A program made the position numbers and the translations under genes. DNA of 64,000 nt from assembly GCA_964419935.1 (NCBI GenBank), contig CAYQQJ010000004.1, positions 110,487-174,486 of the forward strand, read 5' to 3'. The notes under the pieces were generated by a model, which had not been told where the DNA came from, did not search any database, and saw only the letters and a program-made list of their open reading frames with translations. The DNA comes from CAYQQJ01 sp964419935. GTDB lineage: Bacteria; Pseudomonadota; Gammaproteobacteria; Pseudomonadales; Cellvibrionaceae. Shown piece by piece: positions 33,113-42,738 of the stretch. Every line of letters starts with the position of its first letter. Position 1 is the stretch's first letter.

Positions 33113-36100
33113 CTAAAGTTGCGGAGGTCGACGATTCTCCAGTGCTGGCTCGCGACTGCTTGGCCCCGCGCGTCTGCGCTTGGGCTGTTGCACATCATCA
33201 GTTTCAATGACAGGCGGGGCGCCATTTTCAGTGGATGAATCGAAAATGCGCTCTACGCGGATCTCGGGGTCGTTCCAGAAACCAGTGATCCCGTAACGAA
33301 TACTGGAGGCTTTGTCCACCTGCTCCTCGAACAGCTTGCTGACGACGTAAACACCCACGGCTGCCGGAAGCCCGCCGACAAATGCTGCTGCCACAGCCAG
33401 GTTGCCACTCACCGGTAAAGTCGCGACCAATGTAGCATCCACCTTTTCGGTAGCAACATCCAGCACACCGGTGAACTGTAATGTGGACGACGGCGCTTCA
33501 ACCCGCAATGGCTCACGCATCAAAACCTTGTCGTCGGAGAATTGCAGCTTGCCGGTCACTGAATCGAACACCAGACCTTCCTTGTAAAGATCGGAGAAGT
33601 CCAGCCGGAGACGCCTGACCAGGGTGTCAAAATTGAGCAGACCGAACAAGCGCAGAAACGGGTTGTTGCCCGCCTCAGCGCCGCGAATAAAACGACCATC
33701 GCGGATATCCGCAGTCACTTCGCCTTCCAGTTGATGCACGTCCACATCATCGGGGGCGCCTGGCCAATGAAACTCCACATCAAACCGGGCTGACTCACTT
33801 TCCATAATGCCCGGTTGTCCCAGCGCCTGGGCAACGTCGCCCAAATTGCCTGCGCGGACCACGCCTTTGATGTGGGTCGTATGGCGCTCACCGGTTTGTA
33901 CCCAAAGCATTTCTGCCGGGTCATTAACGTCGCCAATTTGCAAACCCAGTGCGTGCCCTTTGATGTTGTTCAGGCGTAGACCGTTCCTGATGGGGCGCAG
34001 GTTGAACGCCCAACTGCCGTAATGCTTGTCACCAATGTTGAGGGATTGGGTGGAGAAGTCTACTGCGGGTATACGGCCAAGGTCGATGTTGCTGAGCAGG
34101 CTGGGCTGTTTCGCGGCGTCGGCTTCACCTTCAGTGGAGGCTGTCTCGCGGGCTTCGCTCTCTTTTCCCGGCAACTGCAATGAGCGCAGGTCCAGCTGCA
34201 ATGGCCGCTCATTGTTGAACACCTTCACTTCGCCCTGTAAGCGCGGGCTTTCGATATTCACTCGCCAGCGCTGTTGGTCATAATCACCTTTCAGGTGCAG
34301 CCGTTCGACATCAAGCTTTTCCAGCTGCAACGACTGCAGGTAGACGTCAAAGCGCGGCATCAAGGGCCAGTCCGTCATTGCGGTGGTCGGGCTGTGTTCA
34401 TTGGGGCGTGTTTCATTGGAGCCAGTGTCATTGGAGCCTGTTTCGTTGAACTGGCTTTTGTCGAACGCCGAGCCAAGCCGTGCGAACAGTGCCTGCCAAG
34501 GCTCGAGAGAAATATCACCCAGGTAACCGGAAATGTCGAAATATCCCTGCTGCGTCGGGACGTAAGGCCCGCCCAACGCCAGACTGGCGCTGTGCAATTG
34601 GTCGTCGAGAATAAATTGCAGGCGCAACAGATCGCCATAGGCGATCCTGTACTGCTGCATCTCATCCAGAACAACATTGACGTCGAGAGACGCCGGTTGT
34701 GCAGCGGGCTTGCCGTAAGGCTCAGGCAGCAGGAGCTCCACCCCCGCCAGGTTGGAACTGAACAGCGCAGTGGTATTGGACTCGTCGGTGGTGGGTATCA
34801 CCAGACGTCCCTCGACTTGAGCCACACCTTCGGCTGCAAGGGCCAGCTCGGGCCTTTTCAGCCAGTCCGCCAGGCTTTGCACCGACGCCGAGCCGGTGAC
34901 ATCAATCTGCAAGTTCATTCCTTTGTTCCCAGTCTGCGGGCTGGCAATTGCGGCGCGGCCTGCGTGCCCCCACAGATTGAAATTGAGCCCCGGGGAATTC
35001 AGGCCTTCTGCAGTGGAATAGGTCAGCGCGCCGCGGATGTCCTGTAACGGGAGCCGGAGTTCCGGTAGGGTCAGCTGGGCGCCATCTATCTGTGCTTGCA
35101 CACGCTGGTGCCCGGCATTTTCACCACCGAGTGGAACGGAAATTTCAATCTCCGCATCAACCGGGCCGGTTCCCCGCCAGCCCCTAAAATTTGGACCCAA
35201 GCGGGCGCCAACCGGACTGTTGCGCAGCAAGCGCAATGCGTTGGCAAGATCACCGGTAGCGGAACCACTTATCTGCAACTGATCGGGGTTGTCCGGAGTC
35301 AGCCGCACGGTGGCGTCCTGAACCTGGTTCTGTTCCAGTAATGCCTCACTCACATCCACCTGAAGATAGTGGTTGTCGAGCAGCAGGCTGCCCTTCGCCT
35401 GAACCACTGGCGGCCAATCCGGGCTGAACTGCAGGCTCGCATCGGCTATTCGGCCGAACAATTGAATGGCGGGGGACGGTTTTTCATCCTCCGGAATCAG
35501 CGGTCCGTGCCACAGAAAACCGGCGCGACTGATCTCACCGCCCTTGATGCTCGCCTGCAGCCATTGGTAGAGCGCTTCTGGAATCTTGTAGGGGACATAT
35601 TTCTCGTGAAAGCGGGCATGGCTGTTCTGCAGCCCGACCAGCAGGGTCATCTGGGGGCCGGGATGAGGCTCCTCGCCGTAAGGCAGCACCAGATGGATGT
35701 AGCCACGTCCTTCGCCTTCTTCGCCAGACAGGCTCATGCGCCCAGACCAGACTTCCACTCGCTGCAAGGGCTTACGAATCGCCCAACGCACCTCGCCGGC
35801 GGCCTTTTGATAAGCCATCGGCTCATGGTAAACCATGGGGTAAAACATGCTGAAGCCGTTGCCACTGTCCACCACCACGCGGCCGTCGTAGGCAGATACC
35901 TCCACATAACCATCCACAGAATCCAGGGCGGGAGCACCGATGAAGGCATCCACCTGTGCATCACGAAAGTTCGAGCGCAGAAAGAAGTGACCCTCTGCAG
36001 CCGGCTTCTTTTCCACGACCAGGTTGAACAGCTGCCCACGCGGATTCAACGCATCCAGAACCTCCGCCAGTTTCCCCGATACAAAACCCTGTGCTCGAGC

Positions 36101-37198
36101 CAGTGGGTACCACTGGTCGAGATCAATCTGGTCAACCGCCACCCGCAGCGGATACCCCTCGCCCCCCGAAAGCTGTACATCAAACGTGGGCGCGGAGGCA
36201 TCACCCCATGCCAGTTGCGCCTGTTTCAAGGCCAGCTGCCAGCCCGCACCGGTCTGCCATTGGCCGGTTACCTCGGACTGCAGCCCCGTCGGCAACTGCA
36301 TGTTGTCCGGTGTTTTCAAAGGCAGCCCGTCGGCACGTAGATGCCCCTGTAGCGTCATACTGCGATAGGGCGTACCGCTGAACCACAAACTGGCGTCGAG
36401 CCGATGGCCTTCGCTCCATTCACCACTGCCTGCGGCATCCCAGATGTCAAAGTCCAGCGCTGCGACAACTTTTTCCATGGGGAAGCTTTCGAGCTCGATG
36501 TAGCCTTCCGCCGTAAAATCATCTTTTGAGCGCGGATTGCCATGCCCCTCGATGACCACGGAAAAGGCTTCCGTGTCACCGTCGACCGCGAAGTTGGCAA
36601 TCAGGCGGTGAAAGTCGGTCTCGTTTTCCAGGTTTAGTTGCGGAATGATGATGTCGGCCCGATGGCCGGTGCGGAAGACGAATTCCAGTGTGGACTGATC
36701 CAGGGTGAGATGGCGGGACAGCAGAAAAATATCCAGTGGATCAATCATCGGCTGATCGTCCGTCTGGGGTCTTGCCAGGCTCAAGCCACCGAGTGTCCAT
36801 TGCCCGTCAGCGGCCTGGTCAAACTGCATGTGCAGCTCGCTGAACTCAAGCTGACGCCACACCAGCTGCCACTCGCGCAGCGAGCTGGGCAGGCTAAGTT
36901 CGCCTATCAAGTTGCCGACCGCGAGAATTTGTTGGCCGTCCTGCGCGAACATGGTCAGATCCCGGAACTCCACCCGCGGGTGCAAGCCCACCCAGCGCGC
37001 CTTGATGGCCCCGATTTCGACATCGACACCCAGGGTGTCACTCAGTTGCTCACTGATGTAGTCCCGGTAATCGTTGAGCATGGGAAAGGCTTCCCGGCCC
37101 AATTGCACGCACACGGCAACGACCAAGATGGACAGGATAATACCGCCCCAGAAGCGTCGTACCAGTGTTCGCATGTGTTTCTGTTTGAACCAGCCCAC
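33113..37198 (-). CDS. yhdP: YhdP family AsmA-like envelope lipid-transport protein
   Basis: 1,361 residues. N-terminal inner-membrane anchor (about 12-31), a long periplasmic region of repeated beta-strand segments including the DUF3971 part, and an AsmA-like C-terminus (about 1180-1320, FTGVLDVATEKVDATLVATLPVSGNL). YhdP, TamB and YdbH are bridge-like proteins that move phospholipid to the outer membrane. A second ATG at 37174 (MRTLVRRFWGG) could be the start. A tandem NETGS-type repeat sits near residue 930. Between rng and the nitrilase gene, the conserved order. Confidence 0.93.
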   Translation of the reverse strand: MGWFKQKHMRTLVRRFWGGIILSILVVAVCVQLGREAFPMLNDYRDYISEQLSDTLGVDVEIGAIKARWVGLHPRVEFRDLTMFAQDGQQILAVGNLIGELSLPSSLREWQLVWRQLEFSELHMQFDQAADGQWTLGGLSLARPQTDDQPMIDPLDIFLLSRHLTLDQSTLEFVFRTGHRADIIIPQLNLENETDFHRLIANFAVDGDTEAFSVVIEGHGNPRSKDDFTAEGYIELESFPMEKVVAALDFDIWDAAGSGEWSEGHRLDASLWFSGTPYRSMTLQGHLRADGLPLKTPDNMQLPTGLQSEVTGQWQTGAGWQLALKQAQLAWGDASAPTFDVQLSGGEGYPLRVAVDQIDLDQWYPLARAQGFVSGKLAEVLDALNPRGQLFNLVVEKKPAAEGHFFLRSNFRDAQVDAFIGAPALDSVDGYVEVSAYDGRVVVDSGNGFSMFYPMVYHEPMAYQKAAGEVRWAIRKPLQRVEVWSGRMSLSGEEGEGRGYIHLVLPYGEEPHPGPQMTLLVGLQNSHARFHEKYVPYKIPEALYQWLQASIKGGEISRAGFLWHGPLIPEDEKPSPAIQLFGRIADASLQFSPDWPPVVQAKGSLLLDNHYLQVDVSEALLEQNQVQDATVRLTPDNPDQLQISGSATGDLANALRLLRNSPVGARLGPNFRGWRGTGPVDAEIEISVPLGGENAGHQRVQAQIDGAQLTLPELRLPLQDIRGALTYSTAEGLNSPGLNFNLWGHAGRAAIASPQTGNKGMNLQIDVTGSASVQSLADWLKRPELALAAEGVAQVEGRLVIPTTDESNTTALFSSNLAGVELLLPEPYGKPAAQPASLDVNVVLDEMQQYRIAYGDLLRLQFILDDQLHSASLALGGPYVPTQQGYFDISGYLGDISLEPWQALFARLGSAFDKSQFNETGSNDTGSNETRPNEHSPTTAMTDWPLMPRFDVYLQSLQLEKLDVERLHLKGDYDQQRWRVNIESPRLQGEVKVFNNERPLQLDLRSLQLPGKESEARETASTEGEADAAKQPSLLSNIDLGRIPAVDFSTQSLNIGDKHYGSWAFNLRPIRNGLRLNNIKGHALGLQIGDVNDPAEMLWVQTGERHTTHIKGVVRAGNLGDVAQALGQPGIMESESARFDVEFHWPGAPDDVDVHQLEGEVTADIRDGRFIRGAEAGNNPFLRLFGLLNFDTLVRRLRLDFSDLYKEGLVFDSVTGKLQFSDDKVLMREPLRVEAPSSTLQFTGVLDVATEKVDATLVATLPVSGNLAVAAAFVGGLPAAVGVYVVSKLFEEQVDKASSIRYGITGFWNDPEIRVERIFDSSTENGAPPVIETDDVQQPKRRRAGPSSREPALENRRPPQL

Positions 37199-37325
37199 GG
37201 GACCTAGGGGACTCCTGCTGCATCCTGTTGCCGAACAGGGATGGGGTTGATCTCTGCCGCCGGCGCAGAATGTCGAGGTCCCGCGGACAAATTAGCCGAA
37301 GTGACTGCATGCCCCGGGCCGGCCT

Positions 37326-38804
37326 TTAAACCAGCACTATATCGTACTGCTCCTGATTGTAGAGGGTTTCCACGCGAAACTGCACTGTTCGGCCCACAAA
37401 CAGCTCCAGATCCGCAACATTGGCCGACTCCTCATCCAGCAGCCGATCAATCACCGGCTGAGACGCCAGTACCAAAAACTTCTCGTTGTCATAGATCCGC
37501 GCTTCGCGAAGAATCTCTCTGAAAATTTCGTAGCAGACGGTCTCCGCAGACTTGAGCGTGCTGCGCCCCTGGCACACGGGACAGGGCTCGCACATCACCT
37601 GACTGAGAGACTCCCGGGTGCGCTTGCGTGTCATTTCCACCAACCCGAGTTCCGAAACACCGGTAATATTGGTTTTGGCGCGATCCTTTTCCATCGCCTT
37701 TTCCAGGGTACGCATTACTTGCCGTTGGTGTTCCGCGTCGCGCATATCAATGAAATCGATGATGATAATGCCGCCCAGGTTGCGCAAGCGCAGTTGGCGT
37801 GCAATTGCCGCCGCCGCTTCCAGATTGGTTTTGAAAATGGTTTCTTCAAGATTGCGATGACCAACGAATGCACCGGTATTCACGTCCACGGTCGACATCG
37901 CTTCGGTCTGCTCAATCACCAGATAGCCGCCGGATTTCAGCACAACTTTCTTGTCCAGCGCTTTCTGGATTTCCTCCTCCACACCGTAAAGGTCGAACAG
38001 AGGCCGCTCACCGGGATAGTGTTCGATACGTCCGCCAATTTCCGGTGCGTAGTATTGCGCAAACTTGTTCATGCGCTGGAAGGATTCGCGGGAATCAATG
38101 CGTACTTTCTCGATGTGTGGGCGCACCAGGTCTCGAATCGTGCGCATGAATAGCGGCAGATCTTCATAAATAATGGCGGGTGATTTTGCGGCCTTGACCG
38201 AGTCCGCCAGGTCATGCCAAAGCTTGTACACGAAGGGGATATCCGCGCGAAGCTCATCAAGGCTCACCCCCTCTGCCACGGTGCGCACAATAAAGCCGCC
38301 GGGGTAGGTTTGCGCATAATCCACAGTCAGCTCTTCCACCAATGCGCGTAGTCGTTCGCGCTCCTGCTCATCCTCAATACGGTTGGAAACCCCGATGTGC
38401 CGGTTGTGCGGCATATAAACCAAATAGCGGGCGGATACCGACAGATGGGTCGTCAGGCGCGCACCTTTGCTGCTGATGGGGTCCTTGACCACCTGCACCA
38501 GCAGATCCTGGCCTTCGCGCAGCAATTCTCGAATTTCCACGGTGCCCGCCTGGCGCTCTTCCACACCGTCATCATCCAGGGGCAACACATCGGCCACATG
38601 AATGAAGCCAGCGCGCTCATGACCAATATCCACAAACGCCGCCTGCATACCCGGCAATACCCGCACGACTTTGCCTTTATAGATGTTGCCGACATAGCCT
38701 TTGCGCTGGGTGCGCTCGATATAAACTTCCTGAACCGAACCGTTTTCGATTAGCGCGGCCCGGGTTTCGGTAGGGCCAACGTTGACGAGAATTTCTTCGC
38801 TCAT
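37326..38804 (-). CDS. rng: Ribonuclease G
   Basis: Endoribonuclease that matures the 5' end of 16S rRNA and degrades mRNA. 492 residues. S1 domain (about 38-125, GYVGNIYKGKVVRVLPGMQAAFVDIG), catalytic metal-binding Asp in STVDVNTGAFVG and IIIIDFIDMRD, and the zinc-link Cys pair in CPVC (within MCEPCPVCQGRSTL). It lacks the RNase E scaffold tail. Downstream of maf, upstream of yhdP. Confidence 0.97.
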   Translation of the reverse strand: MSEEILVNVGPTETRAALIENGSVQEVYIERTQRKGYVGNIYKGKVVRVLPGMQAAFVDIGHERAGFIHVADVLPLDDDGVEERQAGTVEIRELLREGQDLLVQVVKDPISSKGARLTTHLSVSARYLVYMPHNRHIGVSNRIEDEQERERLRALVEELTVDYAQTYPGGFIVRTVAEGVSLDELRADIPFVYKLWHDLADSVKAAKSPAIIYEDLPLFMRTIRDLVRPHIEKVRIDSRESFQRMNKFAQYYAPEIGGRIEHYPGERPLFDLYGVEEEIQKALDKKVVLKSGGYLVIEQTEAMSTVDVNTGAFVGHRNLEETIFKTNLEAAAAIARQLRLRNLGGIIIIDFIDMRDAEHQRQVMRTLEKAMEKDRAKTNITGVSELGLVEMTRKRTRESLSQVMCEPCPVCQGRSTLKSAETVCYEIFREILREARIYDNEKFLVLASQPVIDRLLDEESANVADLELFVGRTVQFRVETLYNQEQYDIVLV

Positions 38805-38851
38805 GAATTATCCGTTTTTACATGCGCAAGGGCGCAAGAAAGCGCCCCTGG

Positions 38852-39430
38852 CTATTGCCACCATGGGACATCGAATTCCGCCAATAATGCCCGCGTTTCC
38901 GCCAGAGGCAGGCCAACCACGCCACTGTAGCTGCCATTGATATTCTCAACAAATACTGCCGCCAACCCCTGGATCGCGTAGCAGCCGGCTTTGTCCTGCG
39001 GCTCGCCCGTATCCCAGTAGCGTTGGATCTCGTCATCCGTCAACGGACGGAAATCCACATCCGTCACCACAAGCTGGGTCGACTGGCGGCCGTTAAAACA
39101 GATGGACACCGCGCTGTAAACCTGATGCCGGTTGCCCGACAGGAGTCGCAGCATGCGCAATCCGTCGTCGCGGTCCTTGGGCTTTTCCAGTATCGCCCCC
39201 CGGTGAACCACTATCGTATCCGCACCCAACACAGGCACATGAGAACATTCAAGGGCGCCTGCACGTGCTTTTTCCTCTGCCAAACGAATCACATAGTCCT
39301 CGGGTGATTCGCCATCAACGGGAAATTCGGGTACATCAACAGACACAACGCGGTAAGCTACACCGATCTGACTCAACAGTTCCCGGCGGCGCGGTGACTG
39401 GGAAGCCAGCGCCAGGGTTTCAGTCGTCAT
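38852..39430 (-). CDS. maf: Maf family nucleotide pyrophosphatase
   Basis: House-cleaning nucleoside triphosphate pyrophosphatase; YhdE-type members hydrolyse dTTP, UTP and modified pyrimidine nucleotides. 192 residues. The signature LASQSPRRRELLSQIG (7-22) and VLGADTIVVHRGAILEKPKD with GCYAIQGLAAVFVENINGSYSGVVGLPL are all present. Between mreD and rng. Confidence 0.95.
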   Translation of the reverse strand: MTTETLALASQSPRRRELLSQIGVAYRVVSVDVPEFPVDGESPEDYVIRLAEEKARAGALECSHVPVLGADTIVVHRGAILEKPKDRDDGLRMLRLLSGNRHQVYSAVSICFNGRQSTQLVVTDVDFRPLTDDEIQRYWDTGEPQDKAGCYAIQGLAAVFVENINGSYSGVVGLPLAETRALLAEFDVPWWQ

Positions 39431-39537
39431 ATTCTATTGTCACCTTCAGTTGTCATCGTCGCTGTGATAATCATTTCCCGCAGTCCATTGCCACAGCCAC
39501 GTTTCCTCTGATCGTAGAGTCCACGGGATTGGCTGCG

Positions 39538-40059
39538 TCAAAACTGATAGTTACGCCGCAGCCGATTTACCCAGTAACACACCGGCGGCCAGCAAAGTGC
39601 GCTGATTACCGTGGGCACCAGCATGTGGGTAACGGGCGCGTGATAGCCGGCAAGACCCTGCACCCAGTTCACCGTCACCTGGTGAGCGCCGACAAACACA
39701 AATACCCACAACGCCTGATGCCAGACGGAATAACTGCGAATCCGCTGATAGGACACGAGGCAGATGTAAGCCAGCAAGGCCAGCGCCAGCGCGTGCGCGC
39801 CCCACACCGTTCCTTCGACCACGTCCTGCAACAATCCTACGGCGAACGCCACTGTCACACCGGCGTATTCGGGAGCAAACATCACCCAGTAAAGCAACAG
39901 CAAACACACCAGCTCCGGGCGCAACAGCGCATAGTTCTGGGGCAACGGGAAAACCGCGACAAGCAAGGCGCACAAAAACGAGATGGCAATGAAGCTGTAG
40001 AGCGTGACGCCGGGGCTCGGTTCTCTCACGGCATCAATCCGATTGGGACTTGAGTTCAT
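39538..40059 (-). CDS. mreD: Rod shape-determining protein MreD
   Basis: Integral membrane part of the elongasome. 173 residues from the ATG at 40059 (MNSSPNRIDAVREPSPG), with about five hydrophobic spans and the family motif RPELVCLLLLYWVMFAPEYAGVTVAFAVGLLQD. It overlaps the mreC 3' end by 26 bases. The much longer frame upstream is only the shadow of mreC. Confidence 0.94.
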   Translation of the reverse strand: MNSSPNRIDAVREPSPGVTLYSFIAISFLCALLVAVFPLPQNYALLRPELVCLLLLYWVMFAPEYAGVTVAFAVGLLQDVVEGTVWGAHALALALLAYICLVSYQRIRSYSVWHQALWVFVFVGAHQVTVNWVQGLAGYHAPVTHMLVPTVISALCWPPVCYWVNRLRRNYQF

Positions 40060-40897
40060 CCGGCGGCGTAAAGCCAACCGGGCGGTCGAATACCAGCAGC
40101 ACGTGGCGGCTGCGGTTGAGGCGGGCCATGGGACGAGCGATGACCTGGGCGAAGGGTTCGCCCGGATCATAGGTAATTTTTTCCACAACGGCCACGGGAT
40201 AACCGGCGGGAAAGCGCTGCCCCAGGCCCGAGCTGACCAGCAGGTCGCCCTCCTGGATATCAACGGTACTGAAGACATGGCGTAGGGTGAGTTGATAGAG
40301 GTTGCCGGTGCCCTCGGCGATCAAACGCACGCCATTGCGGTTGATTTGCACTGGCAGCGCGTGGGTCGAATCGGTAATCAGCAGAACTTTGCTGGCCTTG
40401 GTGCCGACACTGACCACCTGTCCCATCAGGCCTTCGGCATCAAGCAGGGGTTGCCCCAAATAGACACCGTCTTCACTGCCCTTGTTGACGATGACCGTGT
40501 GCTCGAGAGGGTCCGGCGACACGCCGATGAGCTCGGCGATCAGCACGCGATCCTTGATCATTTCAGCGGAATTCAACAATTGGCGCAAACGCACATTTTC
40601 TGCGGCCAGAGACGCCATCTTCTGCAGCTCGCGCTTGTGAATCAGAAGCTCCGTACGCAGGCTGTCGTTTTCCGCGCGCAAATCCTCCCTGGGCGTCAGC
40701 AATTCGCTGCCCCATTCCCCAATCCGCGACGGAATATTGGTGACCCAGTAAAACGGGTAGGCAAGGTCCGTCGCACGGTTGCGTACTGGCGTCAGCCAAT
40801 CACTGAAAATGTAGGTCAACGCCAACAACACACCAACAACTGCAAACAGCGCCGCACGGGTGGCGGGTGACGGACCTTTATTGAACAGCGGCTTGAT
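40034..40897 (-). CDS. mreC: Rod shape-determining protein MreC (apparent ATC start)
   Basis: Periplasmic scaffold of the elongasome that activates PBP2. 287 residues if started at the ATC at 40897, giving (I)KPLFNKGPSPATRAALFAVVGVLLALTYIFSDW: the short cytoplasmic N-terminus and membrane anchor of the family. A coiled coil (about 70-110) and two beta domains follow. No ATG, GTG or TTG occurs in frame between the upstream stop and the GTG at 40831, which would cut away the basic N-terminus and part of the anchor. AAGGGGA sits correctly before the ATC. Confidence 0.93.
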   Translation of the reverse strand: MKPLFNKGPSPATRAALFAVVGVLLALTYIFSDWLTPVRNRATDLAYPFYWVTNIPSRIGEWGSELLTPREDLRAENDSLRTELLIHKRELQKMASLAAENVRLRQLLNSAEMIKDRVLIAELIGVSPDPLEHTVIVNKGSEDGVYLGQPLLDAEGLMGQVVSVGTKASKVLLITDSTHALPVQINRNGVRLIAEGTGNLYQLTLRHVFSTVDIQEGDLLVSSGLGQRFPAGYPVAVVEKITYDPGEPFAQVIARPMARLNRSRHVLLVFDRPVGFTPPDELKSQSD

Positions 40898-40936
40898 AGC
40901 GCTCCCCTTTTCTTATTCTGCGGTCATGCGTTTGCA

Positions 40937-41968
40937 TCACGCGAGCAAATCGAGTCGGCTCTTGTCCATCAACTCCATGGCACGACCGCCGCCCCGAGCC
41001 ACACAGGTCAGAGGATCTTCGGCAACAACGACCGGCAGGCCGGTTTCCTCGGTCAGCAGGCGGTCGATGTCGCGCAGCAGAGCGCCACCACCGGTAAGTA
41101 CAAGTCCGCTTTCAGCAATGTCCGAAGCCAGCTCCGGCGGCGCCTGTTCCAGAGCGCTCTTGATAACCTGAACAATACCCGAGAGCGGTTCCTGCAGTGC
41201 CTCGAGAACCTCGTCGCTGTTCAGGGTAAAACTGCGCGGCACACCTTCAGCCAGGTTGCGACCGCGTACATCAATTTCCAGCACTTCACTGCCCGCGTAG
41301 GCACAGCCGATTTCGTGTTTGATTCGCTCTGCGGTGGCATCGCCAATTACGCTGCCGTACTTGCGGCGCACGTAGTTCACAATCGCTTCATCGAAGCGGT
41401 CGCCGCCGATGCGCACGGAGTCCGACAGTACCACGCCATTGAGGGAGATCACCGCAATCTCGGTGGTACCGCCACCGATATCCACCACCATGGAGCCCAC
41501 CGCTTCATCCACCCTCAGGCCTGCGCCAATGGCTGCCGCCATGGGTTCTTCAATCAAGCGCACTTCGCGCGCGCCGGCACCGAGTGCCGATTCACGAATC
41601 GCGCGTTTCTCAACTTCCGTTGACAGACAGGGAACACAAATCAAAACCCGCGGGCTCGGCTGAAACCAGCTGTTTTCATGAACCTTCCGAATAAAATGCT
41701 GCAGCATTTTCTCGGTGACCTGGAAGTCCGCAATCACGCCGTCCTTCATCGGACGAATGGCGGTGATATTGCCAGGCGTACGGCCGAGCATGCGTTTCGC
41801 AGCAATGCCCACGGCTTCAACAACCTTTTGCCCATTATGATTTCTGATGGCGACCACTGACGGCTCGTTCAGTACGATGCCGCGCTCTCTCACATAAATC
41901 AGAGTATTGGCAGTGCCCAGATCGATCGACAGATCGTTGGAGAAAACCCCGCGCAAACGTTTAAACAT
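40937..41968 (-). CDS. mreB: Rod shape-determining protein MreB
   Basis: Bacterial actin that organises lateral cell-wall synthesis. 343 residues from the ATG at 41968 (MFKRLRGVFSNDLSIDLGTANTLIYVRERGIVLNEPSVVAI). Actin-type nucleotide motifs: phosphate-1 DLGTANT, phosphate-2 VVDIGGGTTE and adenosine GLVLTGGGALL. First gene of mreBCD. The organism is therefore probably rod-shaped. Confidence 0.98.
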   Translation of the reverse strand: MFKRLRGVFSNDLSIDLGTANTLIYVRERGIVLNEPSVVAIRNHNGQKVVEAVGIAAKRMLGRTPGNITAIRPMKDGVIADFQVTEKMLQHFIRKVHENSWFQPSPRVLICVPCLSTEVEKRAIRESALGAGAREVRLIEEPMAAAIGAGLRVDEAVGSMVVDIGGGTTEIAVISLNGVVLSDSVRIGGDRFDEAIVNYVRRKYGSVIGDATAERIKHEIGCAYAGSEVLEIDVRGRNLAEGVPRSFTLNSDEVLEALQEPLSGIVQVIKSALEQAPPELASDIAESGLVLTGGGALLRDIDRLLTEETGLPVVVAEDPLTCVARGGGRAMELMDKSRLDLLA

Positions 41969-42363
41969 AAGTGTTAGAAATCCTGTCTGATGTAGCTGCT
42001 GTGGCTCTAGTGTTGTGGTTCTAGAAATGCTGGCAAAAACCGGACCCTGGTGGCACCCGTGCGAAGCAACTACCTGAAGTAAGAAGAAACCATCATTATA
42101 GGGGATGGATCCTGTCTTGCGAGAATATTTGCGGCGCAAATCTGCCTATTTGCCGCAGATACCACGCCAAATGACCCGACTGCCCCTGTAAAAACTGCTA
42201 AATTGGCCACTCTAACAATGCAAGGGATTCAGGGCAAGGCGCAAATATGGTAACTTAGCGGGCTGATTTGTCGGCTCGCCAAGTGGGGTTGCTTTCCCGC
42301 GCGAGCCTCGAATGCCATTGACTCACAGCCCCTTGTGATTGACCCGAAAAAGTGGAGAACCGA
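41969..42363. other. Divergent gap between mreB and gatC
   Basis: 395 bases. A TATAAT on the mreB strand at 42095-42100 is a candidate -10, without a good -35 at the usual distance. No repeat family seen elsewhere in the window occurs here. Confidence 0.4.
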
Positions 42364-42645
42364 GTGCAACCTTCAGACATACAGAAACTGGCAGAACTCG
42401 CCCGCCTCGAGATTGGCGACGACGCCATTGAAGAGGTGGCGGCAAGCATCTCGGACGTTTTGGCTCTGGTCGACCAACTGCAGGCTGCGGATACCGCCGA
42501 CACCTTGCCCATGGCCCATCCACTGGATGCGGTGCAACGGCTCCGGGCCGACCAGGTTACCGAGACCAACCAGCGCGACGCGTTCCAGGCAATCGCCCCG
42601 GCCACCGAAGCCGGGCTTTACCTGGTACCCAAGGTCATCGAATAG
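42364..42645 (+). CDS. gatC: Asp-tRNA(Asn)/Glu-tRNA(Gln) amidotransferase subunit C
   Basis: Small subunit that clasps GatA and GatB. 93 residues from the GTG at 42364 (QPSDIQKLAELARLEIGDDAIEE), chosen because GGAG lies seven bases upstream; an in-frame GTG at 42352 is less likely. Conserved PMAHPLDAVQRLRADQV and the C-terminal GLYLVPKVIE are present. First of gatCAB, implying that at least one of Asn-tRNA or Gln-tRNA is made by transamidation. Confidence 0.95.
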   Translation: MQPSDIQKLAELARLEIGDDAIEEVAASISDVLALVDQLQAADTADTLPMAHPLDAVQRLRADQVTETNQRDAFQAIAPATEAGLYLVPKVIE

Positions 42646-42738
42646 TCGCGGGTTCCGCGCGGCGACTTTTTGGATCGCGCCCGCCTACCTTTACATGCCG
42701 TAACATCCTACTCATTACTCAAGCACGGACTGACCGCA

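Noticed and set aside
39465..39477. GATAATCATTT near maf resembles half of a Fur box
   Set aside because: Only the central half matches; the flanking bases do not, and maf is not an expected Fur target.
40034..40831. GTG at 40831 as the mreC start
   Set aside because: It would remove the conserved KPLFNKGPS N-terminus and half the membrane anchor, which are intact upstream in the same frame.
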